Below the pieces are notes generated by a model. The model saw only the letters and a list, made by a program, of their open reading frames with translations. It ran no database searches and had not been told where the DNA came from. The position numbers and the translations under genes are program-made. Source: Synergistaceae bacterium (GTDB taxonomy: Bacteria > Synergistota > Synergistia > Synergistales > Thermovirgaceae). Taken from it: a stretch of 64,000 bases of DNA. The number at the start of each line of letters is the position of its first letter. The first letter of the stretch is position 1. Below, one piece after another: positions 24,995-33,143 of the stretch. The DNA lies in NCBI GenBank assembly GCA_012729145.1, contig JAAYDT010000008.1:23629-87628 (forward strand). The letters are read 5' to 3'.

Positions 24995-26154
24995 TCGTAA
25001 CGGTGATCACCCCTTTCCCGGAGTTGCTGGGTCCGTTCTTCTCGACCGGCGTAATAGGGAAGGCTGTTGAAAAGAGTCTTATCGACATCCGTTTTATTAA
25101 CCCTCGCGACCATTCTGATGGACATTACGGCCAGATCGATGATTACGCCTACGGCGGCGGGGGGATGGTGTTGATGGCTGAACCCCTTGCCAGAGCGGTT
25201 GATGAAGCAAAAGCCGGAGGTCAGGCCTTTGTGGTGCATCCGGGCCCCCAGGGCGTGGTCCTGGGACAGCATCTTGTGGAATCCCTTGCGTCGAAAGAGC
25301 ACCTCGTTATCGTATGCGGCCGGTACGAAGGAGTGGACGAACGGTTCGTTGACAAGTACGTGGACCTGGAGATCTCCATAGGGGATTATGTCCTTACGGG
25401 GGGAGAACTGCCTGCCATGGTGATCATCGACGCCGTAGCCCGTCTTGTTCCGGGTGTGGTAGGGCAGGAAGCCGCCGTCGAGGAGGATTCCTTCTTCAGA
25501 GGTATGCTTGATACACCTCATTACACGAGGCCTTCTTCGTGGAAGGGGAGCGAGGTCCCCAGAGTCCTCACCGGAGGTGACCACCTAAAGACAAGTTCCT
25601 GGAGGCGCCGGCAGTCCGTGGCGAGGACACTCGGAAGAAGGCCCGATATGATCGCAAGGGCGAATATTGGACCCTACCTTGACAAGGGCGTTTATGTCAT
25701 ACTTGTCCCAGCCAGACGGGAGGTAACCCTGGAAGAAGCGGAGGCCATTGCGGACCTTGGTGCCTCCTTCGGTTGCGAGAGGGCCATATTCATCAGTACC
25801 GATGAGGCCTTTCACAAAGAACTCCAGGAGAGTCTTGGAGGGAAAGGGAAAGTCCTTCGATCACCGGGAAGAGCCATTGCCTGGATCAAGGACCGTGAGA
25901 AAGAAGATCCCTTCGTTATCATCTGCGGAAGTACTGACAGGGGATCTATCCATTGGCTTGAAGCAAAGAGGCTCGGGCTCGCATCGGGGAGACCCATAGT
26001 ATTCCTGGCAGGCGAGGGAGCCGAGAGTTTTACGCCCGATCCGGGGCAACAGGTGTCCCTGGGTCCGGTCAGGGGCGGTAGGGATGACAGAACCCTTTCC
26101 TGTCCCCGGGATACATTGGCCGTCATCCTGGACAGATTTTTCGGCCGGCGTTAG
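24991..26154 (+). CDS. trmD: TrmD tRNA (guanine-N1)-methyltransferase with C-terminal extra domain
   Basis: Residues 1-240 are TrmD, a SPOUT methyltransferase that makes m1G37, with GGGGMVLMAEP, VCGRYEGVDERF, IGDYVLTGGELP and a trefoil-knot core. The protein is 387 residues, about 140 longer than usual. The extra part (about 248-387, starting VYVILVPARREVTLEEAEAI) looks like another Rossmann/SPOUT-like RNA methyltransferase-type domain (resembling Pfam Methyltrn_RNA_4) seen fused to TrmD in Synergistota and some thermophiles. Whether it is catalytic is unknown. It overlaps rimM by 4 bp and precedes rplS by 36 bp. Confidence 0.93.
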   Translation: MIVTVITPFPELLGPFFSTGVIGKAVEKSLIDIRFINPRDHSDGHYGQIDDYAYGGGGMVLMAEPLARAVDEAKAGGQAFVVHPGPQGVVLGQHLVESLASKEHLVIVCGRYEGVDERFVDKYVDLEISIGDYVLTGGELPAMVIIDAVARLVPGVVGQEAAVEEDSFFRGMLDTPHYTRPSSWKGSEVPRVLTGGDHLKTSSWRRRQSVARTLGRRPDMIARANIGPYLDKGVYVILVPARREVTLEEAEAIADLGASFGCERAIFISTDEAFHKELQESLGGKGKVLRSPGRAIAWIKDREKEDPFVIICGSTDRGSIHWLEAKRLGLASGRPIVFLAGEGAESFTPDPGQQVSLGPVRGGRDDRTLSCPRDTLAVILDRFFGRR

Positions 26155-26190
26155 CATCTACAGGCAGTATTCAACAGGGAGGGAATGACA

Positions 26191-26538
26191 ATGGACTCAA
26201 GGATAGCTCTTATAGAGAGCAGATACCTGAGAAAGGAGACTCCCGAGTTCCGACCGGGCGACACCGTCAAGGTACACGTGAAGGTGACCGAGGGGAACAG
26301 GGAGAGGATCCAGGTCTTTGAAGGGATCGTTATCGCCAGGAAGCACGGGGGCATGCGAGAGACCTTTACCGTCCGGAAAGTATCGGGCGGGGTCGGTGTG
26401 GAGAGGGTCTTCCCGCTCCACTGTCCAAGCGTCGACCGCATCGAAGTGGTACGCCATGGAAGGGTCCGCAGGGCAAAACTCTACTACCTCAGGAAGCTCA
26501 GCGGAAAAGCTGCAAGGATCAAGGAGCGCCGCTTCTAG
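26191..26538 (+). CDS. rplS: 50S ribosomal protein L19
   Basis: The 115-residue protein has the L19 signature ([49 protein letters not shown]). ATG at 26191 is preferred over 26185 because AGGGAGGGA then sits at normal spacing. It closes the ylxM-to-rplS operon, directly before a terminator. Confidence 0.95.
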   Translation: MDSRIALIESRYLRKETPEFRPGDTVKVHVKVTEGNRERIQVFEGIVIARKHGGMRETFTVRKVSGGVGVERVFPLHCPSVDRIEVVRHGRVRRAKLYYLRKLSGKAARIKERRF

Positions 26539-26561
26539 CACACCCTGTTGCCGGCCCTGTT

Positions 26562-26600
26562 AGCCGTCGCGCCCTGACCAAGGCGCGACGGCTCTTTCGT
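26562..26600 (+). terminator. Terminator of the ylxM-ffh-rplS operon
   Basis: A perfect 12-bp stem (AGCCGTCGCGCC at 26562-26573, GGCGCGACGGCT at 26582-26593) with an 8-nt loop is followed by CTTTCGTGCCC and a T-rich stretch. Confidence 0.82.
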
Positions 26601-26632
26601 GCCCTTTCTTTTTCTGATATGGGGAGGTTGTT

Positions 26633-27559
26633 TTGGATTCTTTCCTGATGGTCCTGCCACTGGCCCTGGTCATGGGACTCGGGGTCCTTTTCCGCCGCAT
26701 CGGTCTCCTGGATGGGAGAGCTGTCCACCGTCTTAATTCGATACTGTACTGGGCCGCTCTTCCGGCCCTTCTGTTCCGGTCGATCCTTGGGGTCGGTCCA
26801 GGCATACTCTCTGAACCAAACCTCTTCTGGGCGGTCCATTCGACATTTCTGATCGTCCCGGCTATAGCCCTGATCCTTGCAAGGATCTCAACCAGTGACA
26901 GGAGGAGGCTTGCCGTATCGGTGCTGGCCTCGATTAGATCGAACAACGTTTTTATGGGGATCCCCGCGGTTACGATCGCCATGGGACAGGAAGGATTTCA
27001 GGCCGTTTCTTTATACCTTGCCGTATCTTTGGTGGGGTTCAATTTTATCTCCATTACCTGGGGACAGGTGATCCTTTCCGGAAGACTGACCCTGAAATCC
27101 CTTCACGATACACTTCTGCAGCTATTGAAGAACCCCCTTATCCTGGCTAGCATTATGGGGATGGCTGGTGCATTCGCAGGGTTCAACAGGCTCCCCTTCT
27201 GGCTTGATTCCGCGGTTAAAATGGTGGGAGACACCGGAAGCGGCATAGCCCTGATCGCCCTGGGAGCCTCGATCAGTTTCGAAAACCTCCGCGGGGCCAT
27301 GAAATCGGCATGGAGAGACAGCCTCTTCAAACTTTTTGTAAACCCGGCGCTTGTCTGGTGTGCCTTCCTGGCCTGGCCTGTTGATCCCGTGCTGCGGAAC
27401 GCTGTTGTTCTGACTTCGGCAATGCCTGCCGCAGTCAACAGTTTCGTGATAGCCCACAAAATGGGGATGGACCACGAATACGCCGGCAAGATCGTGGCCC
27501 TGAGTACGGCCCTCTCGGTCTTCTCCCTCCCGATATGGATTTGGCTGTTGGGGATATAG
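26633..27559 (+). CDS. AEC (auxin efflux carrier) family transporter
   Basis: The 308-residue protein has ten predicted membrane helices in two bundles, with family features LVMGLGVLFRRIGLLDGRAV near the start and the asparagine motif in the SNNVFMGIPAV segment (about 101-111). AEC carriers export organic acids or other anions and often bear names such as malonate or malate transporter. TTG at 26633 with GGGGAGG upstream is the start. Substrate unknown. It follows the ribosomal operon terminator and precedes tRNA-Leu. Confidence 0.88.
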   Translation: MDSFLMVLPLALVMGLGVLFRRIGLLDGRAVHRLNSILYWAALPALLFRSILGVGPGILSEPNLFWAVHSTFLIVPAIALILARISTSDRRRLAVSVLASIRSNNVFMGIPAVTIAMGQEGFQAVSLYLAVSLVGFNFISITWGQVILSGRLTLKSLHDTLLQLLKNPLILASIMGMAGAFAGFNRLPFWLDSAVKMVGDTGSGIALIALGASISFENLRGAMKSAWRDSLFKLFVNPALVWCAFLAWPVDPVLRNAVVLTSAMPAAVNSFVIAHKMGMDHEYAGKIVALSTALSVFSLPIWIWLLGI

Positions 27560-27656
27560 GGCTTCGACAGGGGGTGTTCATGGGCCGGTACCGTAAGGAT
27601 CGACCGGACACAGGGATGACAGGGCATCGCCGGGTCACGTATGGAGACCTTTGTCC

Positions 27657-27685
27657 TTGACGCACCACTTCAACTTGCATATAAT
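27657..27685 (+). promoter_or_regulatory. tRNA-Leu promoter
   Basis: TTGACG (27657-27662) and consensus TATAAT (27680-27685) with 17-bp spacing, 20 bp upstream of the mature tRNA. Confidence 0.88.
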
Positions 27686-27704
27686 TCTTTCGCATCTTTG
27701 GAAC

Positions 27705-27791
27705 GCGGGGGTGGCGGAACAGGTAGACGCGCTAGGTTGAGGGCCTAGTGGCTTACGGGCTGTGGGAGTTCAAGTCTCCCCCTCCGCACCA
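27705..27791 (+). tRNA. tRNA-Leu (GAG)
   Basis: An 87-nt class II tRNA with encoded CCA. The acceptor arm GCGGGGG pairs with CCTCCGC (one G-U). The anticodon stem CTAGG/CCTAG holds the loop TTGAGGG, so the anticodon is GAG. A variable arm with a short stem and the T-arm GGGAGTTCAAGTCTCCC complete the cloverleaf. It reads CUC and CUU codons. Confidence 0.97.
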
Positions 27792-27802
27792 TGGAAACAG
27801 GT

Positions 27803-27839
27803 GACGGCCGCTACTCAAGGAGCGGCCGTCCTTCATTTC
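27803..27839. terminator. Terminator between tRNA-Leu and typA
   Basis: A perfect 10-bp stem (GACGGCCGCT at 27803-27812, AGCGGCCGTC at 27821-27830) is followed by CTTCATTTC. It lies between the tRNA gene and the convergent typA. Confidence 0.78.
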
Positions 27840-27850
27840 CCCGGCCGTGA

Positions 27851-29725
27851 TCAGGACACCTCCCTGTGCAGCCTCTTCTTCCTCTTGTTGTCATCGAGAA
27901 TTGCCTTCCTGATCCTGACGGACAGGGGGGTCACCTCGACGAGCTCATCAGAGGCTATCCACTCCAGGGCCTTTTCAAGGGTCATCTTTCTTGGGGTGTC
28001 CAGTTTTGTGTACTGATCCTGGGTGGATGAGCGGTGGTTGGTCATCTGCTTTCTCTTCGTGGGGTTGCAGACCATGTCCCCGGGGCGGGAGTTCTCGCCC
28101 ACAACCATGCCCTCGTAGACCCTGTCCATGGGGCTTATGAATAGGGTACAACGCTCCTGCAGGTTTTCGATCTGGTAAGCCGTGGCTTCTCCAGTTTCGA
28201 GGCTGACCACGGAACCCCTGTTCCTGGGATTTATCTCCCCCGTCCACGGACCGTATCCGTTGAAGGACGAAGACATGATGCCCATTCCCCTGGTATCGGT
28301 CAGGAACTCCCCCCGGTAGCCGATGAGACCCCTGGTGGGGATCGAGAACTCCATCCGGAGCGTATTCCCGCCTGAAGGGTTCAGGAGGCCGAGCATGCGC
28401 CCCTTTCTTCTGGCAATCTTTTCGAAGACCACTCCCTGGTACTCCTCGGGAACATCTATGATCAGGGATTCCATTGGCTCGAAGAGCCGGCCGTCGATCA
28501 TCTCTGTTATGACTTCAGGTCGGGATACGCAGAACTCGGCACCCTCACGTCTCATCTCCTCGATCAGTATGGCAAGATGAAGCTCTCCTCTGCCTGAGAT
28601 CTTGATCCCGTCGGGCCTCCCCAGGTCCTCCATATGGAGGGCTATGTTCATCCTGGTCTCTCTTTCGATCCTGGAGCGGATCTGTCTCAGGGTTATGGCC
28701 TGGCCCTCCTGGCCTGCGAAGGGACCGTTGTTGACAAGGATGAACATCGATATGGTGGGCTCTTCGATGGAGAGGGGTTTCATCGCCGGGTCTTCGATCA
28801 CAGGGGAAGAGAAGACGTCCCCGATGCCGATCTCCTTCGGTCCCGATATCCATATTATATCCCCGGCGTTAACTTCCTCGACAGGGACCCGGTCCAGCCC
28901 CCTTGTTATCCACATCTGTGCTGCCTTTTCCCGGCTGCTGTCGGTTACCTCCCAGTCCCCCTCCTGCTTCCTGGGGTCGAACCAGCGTGAGGTGGTCCTG
29001 ATGAACTCTTCACCCTGTCTAAGGGAACCCTGGAGTACCTTGCCGCATCCGATACGGCCGGAGTATTCATTCCAGGCGAGGGTGGTCACCTGCATCAGGA
29101 ACGGGGCCTCCGGATCAGCCTCGGGAGCGGGTACGTATTCGATGATCATGTCGAAAAGAGCTTTCATATCTCCTGGCTTTGCGGTCTCTCCCATATCTTT
29201 CACCGCCCAGCCCTGCAGCCCCGATCCGTAGATGACAGGGAAATCAGCCTGCTCGTCCGTTGCCCCCAGTTCGATGAAGAGGTCGAAGGTCCTGTTCAGG
29301 GTTTCTGCCAGGTCTGCTCCAGGGCGATCCGCCTTGTTTATGAACACCAGCGGCCTCAGCCCCATTGCCAGGGCGTGGCGGAGTACATACCGGGTCTGCG
29401 GCATGGGACCCTCGTTGGCATCCACCAGCAGAAGCACAGAATCGACGGTCGAAAGGACCCTCTCCACTTCCCCGGAAAAGTCAGCATGTCCAGGGGTATC
29501 CACAAGGTTGATCAGGTGATCACCCCAGGTTACTGTACAGTGTTTTGAGCGAATGGTTATGCCCCGCTCCCTCTCCAGCTCATTGCTGTCCATTACTCGT
29601 TCCTCAATGCGGGCGTTCTCGCGGAAGACCCTGGCAGCGCGGAAGATAGAATCGATAAGGGTGGTCTTTCCGTGGTCGATGTGGGCAATTATCGCAAGGT
29701 TGCGGATCTTTTCGACTTCGTGCAT
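27851..29725 (-). CDS. typA: Ribosome-associated GTPase TypA/BipA
   Basis: The 624-residue translational GTPase has G1 AHIDHGKTTL near residue 12, RERGITI, DTPGHADF and NKADRP, then domains II, III, V and the TypA-specific C-terminal domain. It acts on ribosomes in stress and growth-rate adaptation. The ATG at 29725 follows AGGAGATGG; 24 more upstream codons are open but not expected. No other gene shares its unit. It is divergent from a lytic transglycosylase. Confidence 0.97.
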   Translation of the reverse strand: MHEVEKIRNLAIIAHIDHGKTTLIDSIFRAARVFRENARIEERVMDSNELERERGITIRSKHCTVTWGDHLINLVDTPGHADFSGEVERVLSTVDSVLLLVDANEGPMPQTRYVLRHALAMGLRPLVFINKADRPGADLAETLNRTFDLFIELGATDEQADFPVIYGSGLQGWAVKDMGETAKPGDMKALFDMIIEYVPAPEADPEAPFLMQVTTLAWNEYSGRIGCGKVLQGSLRQGEEFIRTTSRWFDPRKQEGDWEVTDSSREKAAQMWITRGLDRVPVEEVNAGDIIWISGPKEIGIGDVFSSPVIEDPAMKPLSIEEPTISMFILVNNGPFAGQEGQAITLRQIRSRIERETRMNIALHMEDLGRPDGIKISGRGELHLAILIEEMRREGAEFCVSRPEVITEMIDGRLFEPMESLIIDVPEEYQGVVFEKIARRKGRMLGLLNPSGGNTLRMEFSIPTRGLIGYRGEFLTDTRGMGIMSSSFNGYGPWTGEINPRNRGSVVSLETGEATAYQIENLQERCTLFISPMDRVYEGMVVGENSRPGDMVCNPTKRKQMTNHRSSTQDQYTKLDTPRKMTLEKALEWIASDELVEVTPLSVRIRKAILDDNKRKKRLHREVS

Positions 29726-29930
29726 TTTTCTGCCATCTCCTGAAAAAAGGTTCTGGGCGTTCCCTGAAAAAAGGTGCACAGGCTGGGAATGATACATCTT
29801 CGGGGCTGTTCAGGCAATATGCCATTATTTGGATCCCGGGCCTGGAAAAACTTGCCCCCCGGGGATCTGGATATTAAACTTCTTCTGGAGAACCCATGGA
29901 TATATTGAATACCCGGAGGTCAGGCTATTG

Positions 29931-30605
29931 ATGAGCAGATCGTCCCAACCGGCTTTTCTGGTATTTCTTGTACTTCTCTGGTCCTTCTTTTCGATCGTCA
30001 CAGTTCCTGCCTTCGCGGAGGGGGAGAGGTACGACAGGCTTGAGGTGATCGTTCCTGTTCAGTCCGAAGAGGATCCCGGAATGGATGTCCTGTCGGATCT
30101 AAAGGCGGATGTCATCGTGTCGGCTTTTACAAGGGTCAACAGGAGTCTGGACATTCCTACGGCATCTAATTACGCCTCCCATGTTCTTGAGGCTGCCGGG
30201 GAGTTCGGTATCCACCCCTTCATGATAGCCTCGATAATAATCAGGGAGTCCACGGTCAGACAGAATGCCCGATCACGCTATGCCTACGGGCTGATGCAGA
30301 TCAACTGGAAGGCTCATCGCAAGGGTTTGACAAAAGCTTTCAGCACCATCAGGACCCTAGATGATCTGCTGCAGCCTCGTAACAATATTTTTGCGGGAAC
30401 GTATATCTTCTCCTGGTATCTCAGATCGAGCGATGGGGACATGGACAAGGCCCTCTCGAAATACCTCGGGAGGACCGGGAAGAAGTATGTCTCCAGGGTC
30501 ATGTCGGGTTACAGGGATATGATAAAGGATCTGGAGGAACGCAAGGACAAGTACGGGAGCGAAACCGTAAGAAGTTCCTCTAGTGTGGCCTTTGCTGTAG
30601 AATAG
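29931..30605 (+). CDS. Short lytic transglycosylase (SLT domain)
   Basis: The 224-residue exported protein has a signal peptide (hydrophobic FLVFLVLLWSFFSIV, cleavage near FAEGE), then a single SLT/transglycosylase-like domain (about 75-205). The catalytic glutamate is in IIIRESTVRQNARS, followed by YGLMQINW and YLRSSDGDMDKALSKYLG. It lacks the long superhelical part of the other transglycosylase at 12.8 kb and may bind murein through another partner. The ATG at 29931 or TTG at 29928 both fit the GGAGGT upstream. Confidence 0.88.
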   Translation: MSRSSQPAFLVFLVLLWSFFSIVTVPAFAEGERYDRLEVIVPVQSEEDPGMDVLSDLKADVIVSAFTRVNRSLDIPTASNYASHVLEAAGEFGIHPFMIASIIIRESTVRQNARSRYAYGLMQINWKAHRKGLTKAFSTIRTLDDLLQPRNNIFAGTYIFSWYLRSSDGDMDKALSKYLGRTGKKYVSRVMSGYRDMIKDLEERKDKYGSETVRSSSSVAFAVE

Positions 30606-30651
30606 ACCGGTCGTTCTGGTCCAGAATCCATCTTAAGAGGGAGCGGTGTAA

Positions 30652-31728
30652 TTGGCAAACTCTTTACCGGTTCTCAGGATAGGAAAGTATTCCCCCAGGT
30701 ACCCCCTTATCCAGGGAGGAATGGGGGTGCGCATCTCCGGCCCGAGCCTGGCCGGGGCTGTCGCCAGTGCGGGCGGGATCGGTACCATTGCCAGCGTAGG
30801 ACTTGCCGTTGCCTCCGATGTTTACGACGGCAGGAACTACTTCGAAGCCAACCAGATCGTTCTGAAAAAGGACGTTGAGGAAGCCAGAAAGAGCTCCGGC
30901 GGGGGGATCATCGCTGTTAACGCCATGGTCGCCCTCACCGACTATGACCTTCACGTAAGGGCTGCCTGTGAAGGCGGCGCAGATATGATCATATCCGGGG
31001 CGGGGTTGCCCCTGAGACTCCCGGAGCTGACCAGGGAATTCCCTCACGTAGCACTTGTCCCCATAGTCAGTTCCACCAAGGCGGCAAGCCTGATAATCAG
31101 ACGATGGGAAAAGCTCTACGGGAGGCTTCCGGACGCCTTCGTGGTCGAGACGCCTCTTTACGCGGGGGGGCACCTTGGCGTGACCAAGATGGAACATGTC
31201 ATGGACGAGGCGCTCTCACTGGAGTCTGTCATTCCGGGGCTGGTCAGGTATCTCGATGAAGAAGTGGGTGAGGATATCCCCGTTATAGGTGCGGGGGGGA
31301 TATGGGACCGTGGTGACATGGACAAGGTCTTTTCCCTGGGCGCTAGAGGGGTTCAGATGGGCACCCGGTTCGCGTCTACCCTTGAAGGTGATGCCGACAT
31401 CAGGTTCAAACAGGCCCTTATCGACGCCCGTGAAGAGGACGTGGTGATCATTAAGAGCCCCGTGGGTATACCCGGCCGGGCGCTCAGGTCTCCATTCGTC
31501 GAGAAATACCTGGAAGGTACCGTTGAGAGCAAACCCTGTTTTGCCAACTGCCTCTCCCACTGTTCTTACCGGACTGACAGACAGGCCTTCTGTATAGCCC
31601 AGGCCCTGGTGGACGCCTTCCGCGGCAACTGGGAGGAGGGGCTTTTCTTCTGTGGTTCCAACGTAGCCAGGATAACCAGGATGGAGACCGTTGAGGAGAT
31701 CTTCAGGGATCTCTTCGGTCAAGAGTAG
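30652..31728 (+). CDS. Nitronate monooxygenase family flavoprotein
   Basis: The 358-residue protein has the NMO/FabK TIM-barrel FMN fold: YPLIQGGMGVRISG, the ADMIISGAGLP strand, VVETPLYAGGHLG, VPVIGAGGIWDRGDM and QMGTRF. It has a cysteine-rich C-terminal segment (CFANCLSHC then FCIAQAL), four cysteines in about 20 residues, which occurs in clostridial NMO relatives and may hold a metal cluster. True NMOs oxidise nitronates; FabK reduces enoyl-ACP. Which applies is not clear. Start TTG at 30652, with GAGGGAGCGG upstream. Confidence 0.88.
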   Translation: MANSLPVLRIGKYSPRYPLIQGGMGVRISGPSLAGAVASAGGIGTIASVGLAVASDVYDGRNYFEANQIVLKKDVEEARKSSGGGIIAVNAMVALTDYDLHVRAACEGGADMIISGAGLPLRLPELTREFPHVALVPIVSSTKAASLIIRRWEKLYGRLPDAFVVETPLYAGGHLGVTKMEHVMDEALSLESVIPGLVRYLDEEVGEDIPVIGAGGIWDRGDMDKVFSLGARGVQMGTRFASTLEGDADIRFKQALIDAREEDVVIIKSPVGIPGRALRSPFVEKYLEGTVESKPCFANCLSHCSYRTDRQAFCIAQALVDAFRGNWEEGLFFCGSNVARITRMETVEEIFRDLFGQE

Positions 31729-31758
31729 CGACCGGAGACCTTCCACCGGATATTGAAG

Positions 31759-31798
31759 GGATCAGGGCCGGGTCCGTTCTGTGACCCGGCCCTGATCC
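31759..31798. terminator. Hairpin terminator between convergent genes
   Basis: A perfect 16-bp stem (GGATCAGGGCCGGGTC, 31759-31774, partner 31783-31798) with an 8-nt loop lies between the NMO gene and the MFS gene. T-runs are short, so efficiency is uncertain. Confidence 0.65.
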
Positions 31799-31826
31799 TT
31801 GGTCGACCTTGAACGTCGGTCTTCTC

Positions 31827-33122
31827 TCAGCTGTATCCCTTCTCTTTAAGGAGGGGTAACGCCAATGCCTTCAGACCCGGAAGGTTTCTGAAGAAAATTA
31901 GCGATGCCCCGACGCATACCAGGCCTCCGATGAAAAGGGTTAGTGGAGCCCCGAAAAGTTTCGCCGACGCACCCGCAAGAAGACTCCCCACAGGGCCCGT
32001 ACCTATAATGGACATGACGTAGAGGCTCATCACCCGCCCCCTCATGTGTTCCTCAACTAGAGCCTGTATCAGGGTGTTGCATGAAGAGATGGAGAGGACC
32101 ATTCCGAATCCCACCAGTGGCATAAGTGAAATGGACAGGATCTGGACCCTTGACATGGAGAACAGAGACAGCGCTACCCCGAAAAGAGCCGTAGCGTAAG
32201 CTGCCACCTTCCCCAGACCTATGGGGCTCTTGCGCAGGGCCAGAAAGATCGTCCCCGCCAGAGCCCCGATCCCTGTGGATGCAAGGAGATACCCCAGGGT
32301 CTTCGGCCCGCCACCGAGTATCTCCTTAGCGAATACGGGGAGCATCACCAGGTAAGGCAGCCCGAAGAGGCTCAAGAGCGTCAAAAGGATCAACAAGGCC
32401 TTGATGGGAGGGAAGTTGAAGGCGTACTCAAGGCCGTCAATAACTCCCGACAGCCCCGGCTTGGGCCGGATCGAGGGTTCCCTCGGCGGCACCCTGATCG
32501 CCCTGAGTGCAGCGATAGTCGCAAGGAAGGAGAGGCCGTTGACAAGAAAGCATATCCCCTCACCGACGGCCGCTATGGCTATTCCTGCTATGGAGGGTCC
32601 AATAAGCCTGGCGGAGTTGAATAGTGATGAGTTGAGGGCGATGGCGTTCCCGAGATCATCCTTCCTGTCAACGAGCTGGATCACGAAGGCCTGGCGGGCC
32701 GGCATATCGAAAGAGTTAACCACTCCCAGGAAGGTGCTCAGGATTACAATATGCCAGTAGAGAATGGTGCCCGAGAGGGTGAGTGCGGCAAGGACCAGGG
32801 CCTGGGCGACGGCCATCCACTGGGTGATCAGGAGGAGTTTTCTCAGTTCCCACCTTTCAAGCCAGACCCCGGTAAAAAGAGTGAGGAAAAATATGGGGAT
32901 CTGTCCGATAAAATCGACAAAGCCCAGGGAGAGGGGCGAAAGGGTGATACGGTAGACCAGCCAGCTCAGGGCTACCCTCTGGATCCAGAGCCCTATGAGG
33001 GATATGCTCTGGCCCATGAAGAAGAGCCTGTAGTTGCGTGAACCAAGGGCTCTCAGTCCCTGCCTGAAACCCCTTCCGGTCTGAACTCCGAATTCCACAA
33101 GACGGGTCCTGAAGTAATGCAC
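31827..33122 (-). CDS. MFS transporter (EntS/MFS_3-like)
   Basis: The 431-residue protein has 12 predicted helices and matches the MFS_3 (transmembrane secretion effector, EntS-like) group: LGSRNYRLFFMGQSISLIGLWIQRVALSWLVY is its typical first helix, followed by NSFDMPARQAFVIQLV. Such carriers export siderophores or drugs. It follows pepF by 21 bp on the same strand, so both are probably one transcript. Substrate unknown. Confidence 0.88.
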   Translation of the reverse strand: MHYFRTRLVEFGVQTGRGFRQGLRALGSRNYRLFFMGQSISLIGLWIQRVALSWLVYRITLSPLSLGFVDFIGQIPIFFLTLFTGVWLERWELRKLLLITQWMAVAQALVLAALTLSGTILYWHIVILSTFLGVVNSFDMPARQAFVIQLVDRKDDLGNAIALNSSLFNSARLIGPSIAGIAIAAVGEGICFLVNGLSFLATIAALRAIRVPPREPSIRPKPGLSGVIDGLEYAFNFPPIKALLILLTLLSLFGLPYLVMLPVFAKEILGGGPKTLGYLLASTGIGALAGTIFLALRKSPIGLGKVAAYATALFGVALSLFSMSRVQILSISLMPLVGFGMVLSISSCNTLIQALVEEHMRGRVMSLYVMSIIGTGPVGSLLAGASAKLFGAPLTLFIGGLVCVGASLIFFRNLPGLKALALPLLKEKGYS

Positions 33123-33143
33123 GGCTCTTCCTGATACCTCCCG

